Origin: Proteles cristata cristata | Lineage: Eukaryota > Chordata > Mammalia > Carnivora > Hyaenidae | DNA: 64,000 nucleotides | Reading direction: 5' to 3' | NCBI GenBank assembly: GCA_017311185.1 | Contig: JAESUZ010004517.1 | Location: 124,001 to 188,000, forward strand | Shown: positions 32,884-44,127 of the stretch, piece by piece | How the letters are laid out: every line of letters begins with the position of its first letter | Numbering within the stretch: position 1 is the stretch's first letter | Notes under the pieces: model-generated | What the model saw: the letters and a program-made list of their open reading frames with translations, nothing else | The model's database searches: none | What the model was told of the DNA's origin: nothing | Translations under genes and position numbers: made by a program

Positions 32884-34060
32884 TCCTGCTCCTTCTTTTA
32901 TGTGGTCTCTTCTCTCCCTTTAGTTTTGAAGTTTGTTTGTCAGTCTTCAGGTCAATTTCTGAGGTATTTGAGATGGTTTGATAGTTATCTGGTTTTGTTC
33001 ATGGGACTATGCAAGCCTGGGATCTTCTTACTCTTCTGCCATCTCCCCTTATGTCCTCCACTGTTTTCTCTAGTCCAGCGAGTATCTGTATGATCATAAC
33101 TTTAAATTATCTAAAGGAAATATTGCCTATATCCATTTCACTTTGGTCTCTTGCTGTAGTTTGGTCCTCTTCTTTCATTTGGGAGGTATTTCTCTGTCTC
33201 CTCAGTTTTTCTGACTTTCTGGCTATTGTCTCTGGATTAGGAAAGTCAGCTACTTCTCATGCTCTTGATGATAATAGCCTTATGAAGAAGAGGTCCTGAG
33301 GTAGAGAAGTGTAGTGTCTCTTGTCCCCCCAGCCTGGTGCTTCAAGGAGTGTCTCCTGTGTGTGTTGAATGTGCTCTGCTATTGAATCTTGGTTTCTTTT
33401 TCCTTTGGTACAGTTGTTTCCAGAGGCTGTCTTTGACTATTGTGGGCAGCAAGGTGTTTAACTGTCTGCTTACAAAATGAGACTTGTCCTTGCTGGTGCT
33501 GGATCTGTGGTCCTGCAAAATGCACAGGTTAGGAGAAGTTGTGTTGGCAGCATTTATGCTGGTCTTCTGCGGGAGGGACCTGCACCACAGGGAGTTGGGG
33601 GAGTATGACTTGTAAAGGGTAGATCCATAGAAGTGCAGGGATGCAAGGCTTGGTGCAAGCAAGTTAGTTAATGAGTGTTGGAGCTGCTCTGGTTCCAACA
33701 GGTGGCCACTTACGGTAGGGGGTAGGAGAGGGAAATGGTGCCTGCCAGCTCCTTTGTTCCTAGAGGAGCCTTTCCTTGATCGCTGTCTCTCTGAGTGTGC
33801 TCTGAGATAAGCTAATCACTCTCTCTCCTGTCTACCCCAGGGGTGGGGGTGGGAGATGGGGTTGAGAGGTGAAGAGTGTGTTGAAAATGTAGTTTCTATG
33901 CTATATCTGGGTGCACTGTTTGTATGTTATCTCCTTAAGGTCAGAGACTCTGCTCCCTAAAGCCTTCCAGGCACTCCCAGAGCTGAACCACTGATTTTTT
34001 TTTAAAAATTCCAGACTTTAAGTACTGCTAGTTTTAAGAACTCACGATATTTGGCTCCTT

Positions 34061-34459
34061 TCACTTTCAAAGGAAAATATTATGGAGAGTCATCCTCCCC
34101 GTTCATGAGCTCCCCTGTGTGAAACTCTGTTTTCTGCACTTCACATCACCACTCCCTCCCCACCACTTAAGTTCAGTATGTGTTTCACTCCCAGACCACA
34201 ACTTTGCCCTTCCTACCTTCTTTAATGTGGCCTCTTCCTTGCCTTTTAGTTGTCAAATTTATTCTGCTAGTCTCTGGCCATTTCTTGGGTTATTTACATT
34301 GATGTGCGTGTTATCTAGTTGTATCTATGGGGCTAGGTGACATTAGGGTTCTCCTACTCTGCAGTCTTCCCAGCCAGCCCAGGGAAAATTCTTCTTTTTG
34401 ATTCAATTTTGCTTAACTACATACAAGACTTGTTTGATACCAAAGTCAAAGTATCACTG
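34061..34459. other. Unassigned spacer sequence
   Basis: It may be the far end of the L1 leader; nothing firm. Confidence 0.35.
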
Positions 34460-34845
34460 ATGTCTTCTATGGAATGTATGTTTATGTCCCCCCTCCCCAA
34501 CTCATGTGTTGATACCCTAATCCCAAGTGTGACTGTATTTGTAGTAAGAAAGTAATTAAGGTTAACTGAGTTTATAAGTGTGGGACCCTTGTTACTAGAA
34601 TTGGTGTTCTTATAAGAGGAGACACCAGAAAGCTTGCTCTTTTACACGTGCTCAGAGGAAATATCACCTGAGGACAAAGTGGCTGTCTGCAAGCCAGAAA
34701 GAGAGCTCAAATCAGGAGATGAACACTGCCAGAAACTTGATGTGGCACTTTGCAGCTTCCAGAACTGTGAGAAAATTAATTTCTGTTACTTAAGCCACAC
34801 AGTGTGGTGATTTTTCATGGGAATCTGAGCAGACTAATGCAATGT
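34460..34845 (+). repeat. MLT1-like LTR (ERVL-MaLR)
   Basis: TATGTCCCCCCTCCCCAACTC, ACCCTTGTTACTAGAATTGG, TGTTCTTATAAGAGGAGACA, CTTCCAGAACTGTGAGAAAA and TTAAGCCACACAGTGTGGTG follow the order of an MLT1-type LTR from near its 5' end to its AGACTAATGCA end. Confidence 0.8.
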
Positions 34846-35021
34846 TCTTCACTCAGGAGCACATTTGTTGTTAAATGGAGTTGGAGTATCCATTTTTGAT
34901 CAAGGATTGATGTGTTTGTTAGGACTCAGGGTGTCTTAAGTTAACAGACACCCTGCATTAACAAGATAGAAGTTACTTTTTACAAGTTCAGTAAAAATCC
35001 TACAACAAGGTCCTCTTACCT

Positions 35022-35275
35022 CTTTTTTTTTCTTAAATAGTTTATTGTCAAGTTGGTTTCCATATAACACCCAGTACTCGTTCCAACAAGTGCCCTCCTC
35101 CATGCCCATCACCCCCTTTCCCCTCTCTCTCACCCCCGCCAGCTCTTACTTTTTTTCTCAGCATTCAAGAGACTCTCATAGTTTTCCTCTCTCCTTATTC
35201 CCAACCATTTTCCCGTTTCTTCTCCCCCATGGTCCTCCATTAAGTTCTTCCTAATCCACCTATACGTGAAAACAT
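35022..35275 (-). mobile_element. L1 3' end, antisense
   Basis: T run, TAGTTTATTGTCAAGTTGGT and CCATATAACACCCAGTACTC, extending to CCTATACGTGAAAACATAT. Group A tail. No clear target duplication. Confidence 0.9.
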
Positions 35276-35850
35276 ATTTACCGCCTCTTTTAAACACCTC
35301 TTATTTTCTCCATACTGCAACAAACATTAATAAACCCAATTCTGTTTGACTACAGTGGCATTTCCCTCCACTGCTCCCCTCCTTGTGGCATTGGAATTGG
35401 CACCTCAAGTCCTGGTTGGAGGTTCACTAACTATAGGCACTCATGGCAGTAATTCCATGGAGTCAAGCCTGAAATCTCCAGGGAGAAACCGACATATGTT
35501 TTCCAGGGGGACTGTGGAGATGTGCAAATGTAAAATTAGTGTTTGGAGAATTATGAAGCTGTGAGATAATCTGGAGCTGCTTATGTTGGCAAGGAAGAAC
35601 AAAATAGCAAAAGTGCAAGGCCAAGATGACTAGATTGCATATCTGTGATATAGAAGCTTTATAAAATCACTATCTTAGGGCTTCTTGAAAGCTGTCCTGA
35701 GAGTGGTTGATGTGAAAGGATGAAAATAAAATTCCATGGTAGGAAATGAGGGGGTCACAGGGGTCAATTGGAGAGTGTTCACCCATGTCTGGGAACTGTT
35801 ACTGAAGAGTTCTCAGAGAGTGGGGAGGACATTCAACATTTATCAATATT
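35276..35850. other. Unique spacer sequence
   Basis: Nothing recognisable. Confidence 0.45.
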
Positions 35851-35854
35851 CAGA

Positions 35855-35996
35855 AATGATAGATAATAGAGAGATAGAAAGGTAGATGATAGATGGGTAG
35901 ATAGATAGATAGATAATGGGTGATAATATGTAGATTGACAGAAGATAGATATAGATGTCATAGATATAGATATAGATACAGATATAGATAGATAAA
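35855..35996. repeat. (GATA)n / (ATAGAT)n satellite-like tract
   Basis: Imperfect tetranucleotide and hexanucleotide repeats (TAGATAGATAGATAGATAA, then ATAGATATAGATATAGATAC) over about 140 bases. Confidence 0.9.
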
Positions 35997-36137
35997 TATT
36001 TAACACACTATACTTTGGACATCTCAATACAGAAAATACTTACAATCCTCAACAGATTGCCTGCATTGACCCATATCCATGATCCTTCTTTAGACCCCAG
36101 AAAACAAAGAAAGGAAGAGGGAAACCTAAGTATCAAA

Positions 36138-36205
36138 AGGAGCACTTGTGGGGATGAGCACTGGGTGTTATATGGAAACGTACTTGACAAACTACTAAGA
36201 AAAAA
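36138..36205 (+). mobile_element. Minimal L1 tail
   Basis: Only the last roughly 60 bases of the L1 3'UTR (GAGCACTTGTGGGGATGAGC … GGAAACGTACTTGACAAACT). The polyadenylation signal is damaged by a small deletion. Confidence 0.8.
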
Positions 36206-36473
36206 ACCTCACATACACACAAAAGGAGAGAAGCAGGAGAAATAGTGCAAAGGAAGACTCTTATCCTCTTCCCCCTGGTGAGTCCCAAGCCCTGTCAGAT
36301 CGGAGCAAGGTAGAGTTGATCAAGTAGGTTTTGAATTAGATGGAAGATTTAAGTTGTGACTTGGATAAGACTGGATCATAGCCCACTGAAACCCAGTCTT
36401 AATCAGCTAAATGGGATTACCTTATGCCTGAAGTTCTGCAATCAGTGTGATATCCATTAAGAGGTGGGGAAGA

Positions 36474-36617
36474 CTCTTGAATGCTGAGAACAAACTGAGG
36501 ACTGACGGGGTGGGGAGAGGGAGGAAGGGGGTGATGGACATGGAGGAGGGCGCTTGTGGGGATGAGCACTGGGTGTTATATGGAAACCAACTTGACAATA
36601 AACTATTTTTTTAAAAA
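36474..36617 (+). mobile_element. 5'-truncated L1 3' end
   Basis: 3'UTR only. Target duplication AAGAGGTGGGGAAGA at 36459-36473 and 36618-36632, an exact match. Group A tail. Confidence 0.94.
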
Positions 36618-36632
36618 AAGAGGTGGGGAAGA

Positions 36633-37296
36633 AGATTCCAGATGTGAAGGGGTCCTAGTTTAAAATAAAGCAGTTTTTGTTTGTTAGCCATCAAATTTCA
36701 CACAATCACTATGCAGGTTAAATAAATAGTTATATAAAAGATTTCACGTGGCATAACAGAAATAATTGCAAATTGTACAGGCAATAGTCCAAAGGGGCTT
36801 ACAGAGGCTGAAATGAATGTGGATCAAATTTTGGAAGGTGAGAATAGTAACAGTGAGCAATAGATGAGTCTTCATAGAATAAATTAAGTTTCAATAAAAA
36901 ATACAAAGATGGCAAATTAAGTTACAATGGGACAATAACTTGAACAAGAATGTGGATGTGGGAATTATTCAGTTAACTATGGGAACCAGAGATATTTGTG
37001 GGTAGTAGAGAAGGAAGTTGGAAAAAAAGAGTGTGAGATGGCTGCACGAATTTCTTTCAAAGTCAGGTTGGTGTGCCTGGAACGTTTGGCAGAAGGTCTA
37101 CTTTTTCTAGTTGCCTCTAACACAACCTCCTTATGTCTTACAACACCTCCCACCAATTCCCTTTCTCCTAGCCTTCTGATCCAAATACTCCTTTCTGTGC
37201 ATCAGTCTTCAACTGAAGCCACCAAGAGCTTTGTATGGCAGGTAAAACACTTTTTTTGTTGTTATTGTGAAAATTTTAAAAAGTCATATAAAACTG
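36633..37296. other. Unique spacer sequence
   Basis: Nothing recognisable. A 103-codon frame at 36996 has no domain signal. Confidence 0.45.
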
Positions 37297-37433
37297 AGGA
37301 CTCCTGAGTAACTCAGTTGGTTAAGTGTCTGCCTCTTAATCTCATCTCAGGTTTTGATCTCAGGGTCTTGAGTTCAAGCCCCACATTGGGCTCCACACTG
37401 GACATTGAGCCCACTTTAGAAGAAAAAAAAAAA
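37297..37433 (+). mobile_element. Older CAN-SINE, short form
   Basis: ACTCAGTTGGTTAAGTGTCT and TTGAGTTCAAGCCCCACATT followed by an A tail. Lacks most of the CT-rich body; an older subtype than the others. Confidence 0.75.
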
Positions 37434-37438
37434 GGCTT

Positions 37439-37640
37439 GGGGCACCTAGATGGCTCAGTTTGTTGAGTGTCTGACTCTTGGTTTCAGCTCAGGTCATGAC
37501 CTCATGGTTTATGGGTTTGAGCCGTGCATCAGTCTCTCCACTGACACTGTGGAGTCTGCTTGGGATTTCTCTTACCCCACCACCCACCCCACACCCCTCC
37601 TCAGCTTGCTCTCTTTCACTCTCTCAAATAAATAACTAAT
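37439..37640 (+). mobile_element. CAN-SINE
   Basis: Plus-strand copy beginning GGGGCACCTAGATGGCTCAG directly behind the older SINE's A tail and ending TCTCAAATAAATAACT. Confidence 0.85.
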
Positions 37641-37647
37641 TTAAAAA

Positions 37648-37790
37648 ATTTTTTTACAAATAGTTTATTGTCAAATTGGTTTCCATATAACACCCAGTGC
37701 TCATCCCCACAAGTGCCCTCCTCCATGCCCATATCCCCCCTCCCCCCACACCCATCAGTCCTCAGTTTGCTCTCAGTATTCAAGAGTCTC
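37648..37790 (-). mobile_element. L1 3' end, antisense
   Basis: Antisense L1 3'UTR only. The flanking TCTCAAATAAATAA (37622-37635) versus GTCTCAAATACATAA (37786-37800) look like a worn target duplication. Confidence 0.85.
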
Positions 37791-37811
37791 AAATACATAA
37801 ATAAATTTTTA

Positions 37812-38029
37812 TTTTTATTTTTTTTAATGTTTTATTTATTTCTAAGAGAGAAAGAGACAGTGTGAACAGGGGAAGGTCAGAGAGAGAGGGAGTCACAGAC
37901 TGAAACAGGCTCCAGGCTCCGAGCCGGCAGTCAGCACAGAGCCCGACGCGGGGCTCGAACCCACGAACCGCGAGATCATGACCTAAGCGAAAGTCGGACG
38001 CTTAACCGACTAAGCCACCCAGGCGCCCC
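37812..38029 (-). mobile_element. CAN-SINE
   Basis: Full-length minus-strand copy. Target duplication ATAAATAAATTTTTA at 37797-37811 and 38031-38045. Confidence 0.93.
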
Positions 38030-38169
38030 AATAAATAAATTTTTAAAAAGAGCTCACATGGAAAGGTAAATTGGTCATGTGGCCAGTTAGTTTCCAGTAA
38101 ACTGGCCATTTTGAAAATTAACTTGCTTCCATGGTAATAAAGCCAAAAACAGAGGGGTTATAAAATTAT

Positions 38170-39565
38170 CATCCAAACTGGGAGACTCCAAAGTTTTAAG
38201 AGAGTGCTAAACATGATTGCCCTGGGAAGACAGGCATAATATCTGTAGACCACAGGGCTATCCACAGCAAACTGAAGGACACTGAGTTTAGGAAAACATC
38301 TGACAGTTTTGGGATGGCAAACAGCTCCCTGCCACCATCCGACTCTCCTGAATGTGGGTACTCTTCTATCTCTCCCACTGGGTTACAATATCCATAAGGC
38401 CAGATTGCATTAAGTCCCTACCTTTGATTCAAGTACAATATCTCACCTAGTGTTATTTGTATCATGGACCCTCAATAGATGTAGGCTGACTTCATGGGAT
38501 CTGTAAAGAACAGGTGTGAATTTCATTGTACAAGGACAGACTTGTGGGACAGCCACATATGGAAGCCTTTTGAGGGCTCTCAGAGTCACTGAGGAAGTAT
38601 GGGATGTTGGTTGAAGGCAGAGCACTAAGAGCCAGCTTCCCTCCCCCTGACAAGATTTCCTCACACTATCCGAACTGGTCCTCCTTGGATTCTGTCCTCA
38701 AACTCCCAGTTTGGGCTTCTTTAATTGTAAGCTTGGGAACTATTGTTACAGAGCTAGAGTTTCTGGGATCCCCTGGGAGTCATCAGTGTCACCCTCCTTG
38801 CTCAGGTTCAGTGTTAAGTTCTGGCATGGGCAGTGGGAGACAACTGCAACTTGGGCTAGAGACAGCTTGTGGAAAGTGGATGAGAATCTGTGGGTGGGCT
38901 GGGATGCACAGGCGCTCGTTGTGTTCCCACCTGCCTACCACCATCTCCTTGACCAAGTCTCCTTTCTTTCTTTCCCCTTTTGCTGGGAAGAAGCTATTAT
39001 CTCTCTGAGCTTCACTATCTGAGCTAGAGAGCCACAGGAAAGCTGAGGGTTACAAGAGCATTGGTACCTGATTGAGAGGTAGGTGAGGGGCTGAGGAAGA
39101 AGGACTGAGGAAGAAGGACAGAGCTGGAAGGCTCTTCCTTCTTCCCTCTGACCCAGTAAGTGCAAACTCTAGGAAGGACGAATGAAATTATTTTGTTGGA
39201 AACTCCTCCACAGGATATCAGTTGAATTCTTTTTTCTTCTAGGCATCCCACTCAAAGGTGAGTGAGGGTGTTTTCTCTATCATCCCCTTATCTCTTCCTT
39301 GCAATTTCCATTACTGATTGTAGATCATTTCTCTAGTTCTATTTGTTTATCAGCATTTCTTCTTCCTCTTATTATCTGCCTCTTTCAGTTTTTTGTTTCT
39401 TGGTTGTTTTTTTTTTTTTTGGAGGCGAGGTCCTGAGAACATTCTTTCTAGTGTTATATCTCTCTCTGATCTTTCCTCTAGTCCTTTCCCTTTGATATAT
39501 TTCTCTATTCCTCTGTTTGGATTAGAGGGCACAGTGATGAATTTCTGGGTTAAAGAATGATCTAA
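38170..39565. other. Unique duplicated block, no gene
   Basis: Mirror of 29330-30690. Frames seen here (for example 134 codons at 38604) are not kept in the mirrored copy, so coding is unlikely. Confidence 0.55.
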
Positions 39566-39574
39566 AAGAGAAAG

Positions 39575-39711
39575 ACTGACAAAAACTGAGGACTGATGGA
39601 TGTGGGGGGGGGAGTGGGGGTGGGCATGGAGGAGGGCACTTGTGGGGATGAGCACTGGGTGTTATGTGAAAACTAATTGGACAATAAACTATTTGTAAAA
39701 AAAAAAAAAAA
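39575..39711 (+). mobile_element. 5'-truncated L1 3' end
   Basis: Group B 3'UTR plus A tail. The target duplication is AGAAAGAC (39569-39576) versus AGAAAGGC (39712-39719); the left arm at about 29310-29325 shows the uninterrupted site. Confidence 0.88.
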
Positions 39712-39954
39712 AGAAAGGCAAAGTATGAGTGGAAAGAAGTGCATGTGAAGGGGAGGCAGAAGGGCTGATATGGCACATAGATTTAACTTGTCTCCAAAAT
39801 TATACTGTAGAGACACAGTGGCTTCTTTTGTGGTGTCATTTTGAGAGAGGAAATGAAGCCATTAACTAAACATCCACTAAATACATGAAGTTAGAGAGCA
39901 GAAAATAAACACGTGAGATGCTAGAACAGTTTCTTGAGTTGTTTGCATATTACA

Positions 39955-41100
39955 GTTAATCATTCAAAAACATTTACTGAGAACATAATATATGGCACCA
40001 CTGTTCTAGGAGCTGGGGATCCCCTCATGAGCCAATGTCAGGAATCAGGAATATAAGTTCTCTTGAATGCTGACAAAAACTGAGGACTGATGGATGTGGG
40101 GGGGAGGAGGGATGGGCATGGAGGAGGGCACTTGTGGGGATGAGCACTGAGCATTATGTGGAAACTAATTTGACAATAAACTATTTGTAAAAAAAAAGAA
40201 ATATAGTTTTTGGCAAAGAAAAAAATTATTATTAAATTTGTTAAGTGTGAAAAAAAAGGAATATAAGTTCTCAATGGGAAAGCAGAAAACAAATCCATTT
40301 AATTAAATGTAGCATGACTGTTGGTGTTAAGTACTCTGAGAAGCACAAGGGCAGGGAAGAAATAGGGAGGGAAGAAGGATTTCAACTCCAGATGGGTGTT
40401 GAGTAAGGCCTGGTTGAGTAGGTGAGGAGAAGGTGAGGGAACAATGCTGAGCATATCTGGGAAGAGTCATCTATGAGGAAGTTAGAGCAAGTACCAATTC
40501 CTTAGAAGACTGGTGTCTTCTCTGCCTGGTAGATGACAGATGCAGGAAGCCCAGTGACACCAGAATAGAAGGAATTCCAGGGAAATCTAAAGAAAAGATG
40601 GGTGGTGATGGAGGGCTAGCCAGATGAGTCTTCCTTTAATCTTGAAGCATTTTTTCTTATTTTATGGAGGTAACTTTACTCTAATGCCATGTACAAGTAG
40701 ACTAAAGTGGGAACAAGGATAGAAGGGGGAGGCAAATCCAGTTAAAGGTAATTCACAGTGTAGCTAGCTGGGACCTGCAGGAGTGAGATGTGGCCAGGGG
40801 TGAATATATTTTTCAGGATAAGCCAGCAGAGGTTCCTGTGTTGGGATGTGTATACAAAAAGAGGAATTAAGGATACACCATGTTGTGTCCTGAGCAACTG
40901 ACAGACCTGCCATTCATTGAGCTGGGAAGGGATGAAAACAGATATTTCTGCCATGAAAAACATGGATTCTGTCTGGTCAGTTTAGGCAGGAAGAGCCCAT
41001 CAGACATCCATTCAAGTGGAGGTGTTGAGTGTAGGTAAATATAAGAATCAGAGTTCATGGGAACTGTCCAGGAAAGGGGAGAAATGTCATTAATCAGCTA
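39955..41100 (-). repeat. L2 LINE, antisense
   Basis: ACATTTACTGAGAACATAAT … CACCACTGTTCTAGGAGCTG is an L2 tail read backwards, and CAGACATCCATTCAAGTGGA … GGTGTTGAG is an internal L2 segment. It is the mirror of the sense L2 at 27965-29100 and is interrupted by the L1 at 40063. Confidence 0.7.
40063..40256 (+). mobile_element. L1 3' end with 3' transduction
   Basis: 40063-40195 is a group B L1 3'UTR with its own short A run. It is followed by about 50 bases of non-L1 sequence and a second A run ending at 40256. The whole is enclosed by an exact 16-base target duplication AGGAATATAAGTTCTC (40047-40062, 40257-40272), so the extra sequence came in with the L1. Confidence 0.88.
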
Positions 41101-41863
41101 TGTAATATTGTATTATAAGAGTTGGAAGGAAGGAGAAGTGTGGAGTGCATCTCTTTGAAGATGTATGTGGCTGAATACCTCTGCACACAGTTTGTAAGGC
41201 TGGTTGTCCTCAGCGCAGAAAGAACTGATGTGGTCTGGGAGACCTGGTTTGTTCAGTTGGTTGGTTCAATCTGGGGCTGATATATCCAAGATGGTATTTG
41301 AAGGCTATATGAACAGTGATTTATCCCTGTAAAATACCCCTTCCCAAATATCACACCTAGGTGTTGGTGGAGGAAAGGATTCCTGGACGCATCTTCATGG
41401 GCATGAATCAGGACACAATCCCTTCTGTAGGGACACAGCTCATGCAGTCTGCCTCCCTAGTGATGAATCTATGCAGGCCAATTCTAGTTTAGAAAAGTAC
41501 CCCAAGTCTTTAGACACAGAGCATGTTCTCTAGGGTTGCCTTATTTCTTCCTCGTAGGAGGCAAGTTAGACATGAGTACACCCCACACAAACACCTGCTA
41601 GATGAAGCTCTTATTTTATAAAATCATTATCTTTTAAAATTATCTGAGATATTTCTTACTAAGTCACTCATTGTTCCTCAGAGGAAGGAATCTGGCAGTG
41701 AGGTAGAACATTTAGGTCAGAACAAGGACTCCTGCAATTCAAGGAGTCTTTCTCCTTACACAAAATGAAAATTGCAGTTATATATCATTTCATCATATAT
41801 TGTTTTATTCAGTCAACACTGACCTGGGAAGCCATTATGAGATCTACCAGTGTCATGCTGCAT
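41101..41863. other. Unique arm sequence
   Basis: Mirror of about 26680-27330; no gene. Confidence 0.5.
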
Positions 41864-41877
41864 AATAAATGGTGCTT

Positions 41878-41976
41878 GATGGGCATAGAGGAGGGCACTT
41901 GTGGGGATGAGCACTGGGTGTTATATAGGAACCAACTTGACAATAAACTATTAAAAATAAATAAATTAAAAGAATA
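41878..41976 (+). mobile_element. 5'-truncated L1 tail
   Basis: About 70 bases of group A 3'UTR plus an A/T-rich tail. Target duplication AATAAATGGTGCTT at 41864-41877 and 41977-41990, an exact match. Confidence 0.94.
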
Positions 41977-42120
41977 AATAAATGGTGCTTATCTTCCAGT
42001 GGGATGAGACAGACCACAAAAGTAAACAAATGTGAGCAATGTGCATTAAATGGTGTAAGTGCTGTGGAAAAAGAACAAGAGCAGGGAAGGGCTTGAGAAT
42101 GCAAGACGTTTTTAGTCTCT

Positions 42121-42302
42121 ATTTTTCTATGTTTATTTTTTTAGAGAATGAGAGAGCAGGAGGGACAGAAAAAGAGGGGAATAGAAGATCTGCACTTCTG
42201 CACTAACAGCTGTGAGCCCAATGTGGGGCTCAAATTTATAAACCATGAGATCATGACATGATCTAAAATCAGGTGCTCACCGACTGAGCCATCCAGAGGC
42301 TC
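42121..42302 (-). mobile_element. Diverged CAN-SINE
   Basis: Minus-strand copy with a shortened body. Target duplication CAAGACGTTTTTAGTCT (42102-42118) versus CAAGATGTTCTTAGTCT (42303-42319). Confidence 0.88.
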
Positions 42303-42642
42303 CAAGATGTTCTTAGTCTTACTATTAGTTTCACAGAAAGCATATCTATAGAGGTAAGCATTTGAGTAAATAACTGAAGCAGATGAGAGATAGAAATGTG
42401 GGGGAAAGCATTCCAAAGAGAAGAAAATGCAAAATCCCAAAGTTGGGAGTGTGTCCAGTTTGAGGAAATTCAAGGAAGCACAGTGAACAAAGCTTGCATG
42501 GTAGGAGATAAGGTCAGAGGTAGTGGTTTGTGGGAGATATACATAGGGCCTTACTACTTCAAGGATTTTGATTTTATTTGCAGTAATTTGAGTAGTGATG
42601 ACATACTATCAGCAAGAGATTTACATTGTGTGACATATTTTA

Positions 42643-42867
42643 TTTATTTATTTTTTAACATTTTTCAACATTTATTTATATTTGAGAGATGGAGAGAGAC
42701 AGAGCATGAGCAGGGAAGGGAAGAGACAGAGGGAGACACAGAACCTGAAGGCTCAAGGTTTGAGCTGTCAGCACAGAGCCTGATGCAGGACTCGAACCCA
42801 AAAACTGTGAGATCATGACCTGAGCTGAAGTTGGATGCTTAACTGACTGAACCACTCAGGTGCCCCT
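42643..42867 (-). mobile_element. CAN-SINE
   Basis: Minus-strand copy. Target duplication TGTGACATATTTTA at 42629-42642 and 42868-42881, an exact match. Confidence 0.93.
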
Positions 42868-43206
42868 TGTGACATATTTTAACAACCTCATGTAAGGTGC
42901 TAAGAGAATAGACTCAAAGGATTCAAGGATAAAAGCAAGGGAACTGGGGAGGAGCTTATAATAATCCATCTTAGAGAGGATAGTAGCTTGGACCAGGGAA
43001 GTTGCACTGGGGATGATAGTAAATAGTTGGACCAGAGTATAATGAATGTAGAGCCAAGAGACTTTTGTGATGATTTAAATCTAGGTAATTAAAGAAATGG
43101 AGAAATAAAAAATGATTCCAAGATATTAGGCCTGAGCAAAACAAAGAATATCTCAAGTGCCCATTGACTGTTCTTATTGTTAACACATATAAATTATCTC
43201 TTGGAC

Positions 43207-43719
43207 TGCTAGGAATTTACCCAAGGGATACAGAAATGCTGAGGCATAGGAGCACATGTACCCCAATGTTCATAGCAGCACTCTCCACAATAGCTGAAAC
43301 ATGGAAAGAGCCTAAGTGTCCATCAACAGATGAATGGATCAAGAAGATGTGGTTTATCTATGCCATGGAATACTACATGGCAATGAGAAACAATGAAATC
43401 TGGCCATGTGTAGCAACATGGATGGACCTTGAGGGTGTTATGCTGAGCGAAATAAGTCAGGCAGAGAAGGACAAATATCATATGTTTGCACGTATAGGAG
43501 GATTAGGAGGAACTTGATGGAGGAACAAGGGGGAAAAGAAGGGGAGAAATGGTGGGGGAAAGGGAGAGAGACAAACCATGAGAGACTCTTGAATGCTGAC
43601 AAAAACTGAGGACTGATGGATGTGGGGGGAGGGGGGAGGGGCATGGAGGAGGACACTTGTGTGGATGAGCACTGAGTGTTATGTGGAAACTAATTTGACA
43701 ATAAACTATTTGTAAAAAA
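43207..43719 (+). mobile_element. 5'-truncated L1 with the end of ORF2
   Basis: It begins in ORF2 at the codons for LLGIYPRDTE, keeps the frame to the ORF2 C-terminus (…KYHMFARIGGLGGT), then a group B 3'UTR and A tail. The exact 16-base target duplication AAATTATCTCTTGGAC (43191-43206, 43720-43735) marks it as young. No catalytic domain is present. Confidence 0.95.
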
Positions 43720-43735
43720 AAATTATCTCTTGGAC

Positions 43736-44104
43736 ATGAAATCGTACAAGTGCTGTTACTGAGTCTGTGTAATCTCAACTAAAAACAGTCCTGTCATATG
43801 GAGAAAACCAATCTTTTCCTGAAAGAGGAGGATTGTCCAATAGTCTTGTGACACACAAAATAATTTGATTTTCCTATTACTTTTGGTATGGGTACATCCA
43901 CATGTAGATACGCGATTCAATTCCAAGAGCTAGCAAAGATAGTATAATCTGTGTTAAGGGAACATGAAAGAACACCCTCTTTTATGTCTCAAAGGACATG
44001 TTGTTGAGTTTGATGAATTCTAAAAGATACAACTGACTGCAGAAGAAATCAGAGATAAATAAAGACATGTGACTCAAACTCAGAATTTCTCTGTTCATGT
44101 TCTC
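43736..44104. other. 5' flank of the OR2V1-like gene
   Basis: Unique AT-rich sequence up to the splice acceptor. Loosely matches the flank of the other OR gene. No promoter motif called. Confidence 0.45.
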
Positions 44105-44106
44105 AG
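44105..44106 (+). promoter_or_regulatory. Putative splice acceptor of the OR2V1 coding exon
   Basis: TTCTCTGTTCATGTTCTCAG/GTGA, with its T-rich tract, ends 21 bases before the start codon, matching the acceptor position of the paralogue. Confidence 0.6.
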
Positions 44107-44127
44107 GTGATTGTGAACAACTGAGCC

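Larger units (their letters stand above)
31860..34060 (-). mobile_element. L1 5' half (ORF1 and 5'UTR), antisense
   Basis: Starting within ORF1 and running 5'-ward through a long GC-richer leader (GTTTCCAGAGGCTGTCTTTG, GCTGGTGCTGGATCTGTGGT), which I read as carnivore L1 5'UTR. ORF2 and the 3' end are missing. It is interrupted by a second L1 tail at 32593-32883. Confidence 0.7.
41990..43130 (-). repeat. L2 LINE, antisense, split by two SINEs
   Basis: CCCAAAGTTGGGAGTGTGTCC, AAGCATTCCAAAGAGAAG, TAGCTTGGACCAGGGAAGTT and ATAATGAATGTAGAGCCAAG match L2 read backwards. Likely the same ancient insertion as 25985-26640. Confidence 0.7.

Noticed and set aside
38604..39022. Overlapping frames of 134 and 103 codons in the right arm
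   Set aside because: The mirrored copy in the left arm does not keep either frame, which argues against protein coding.
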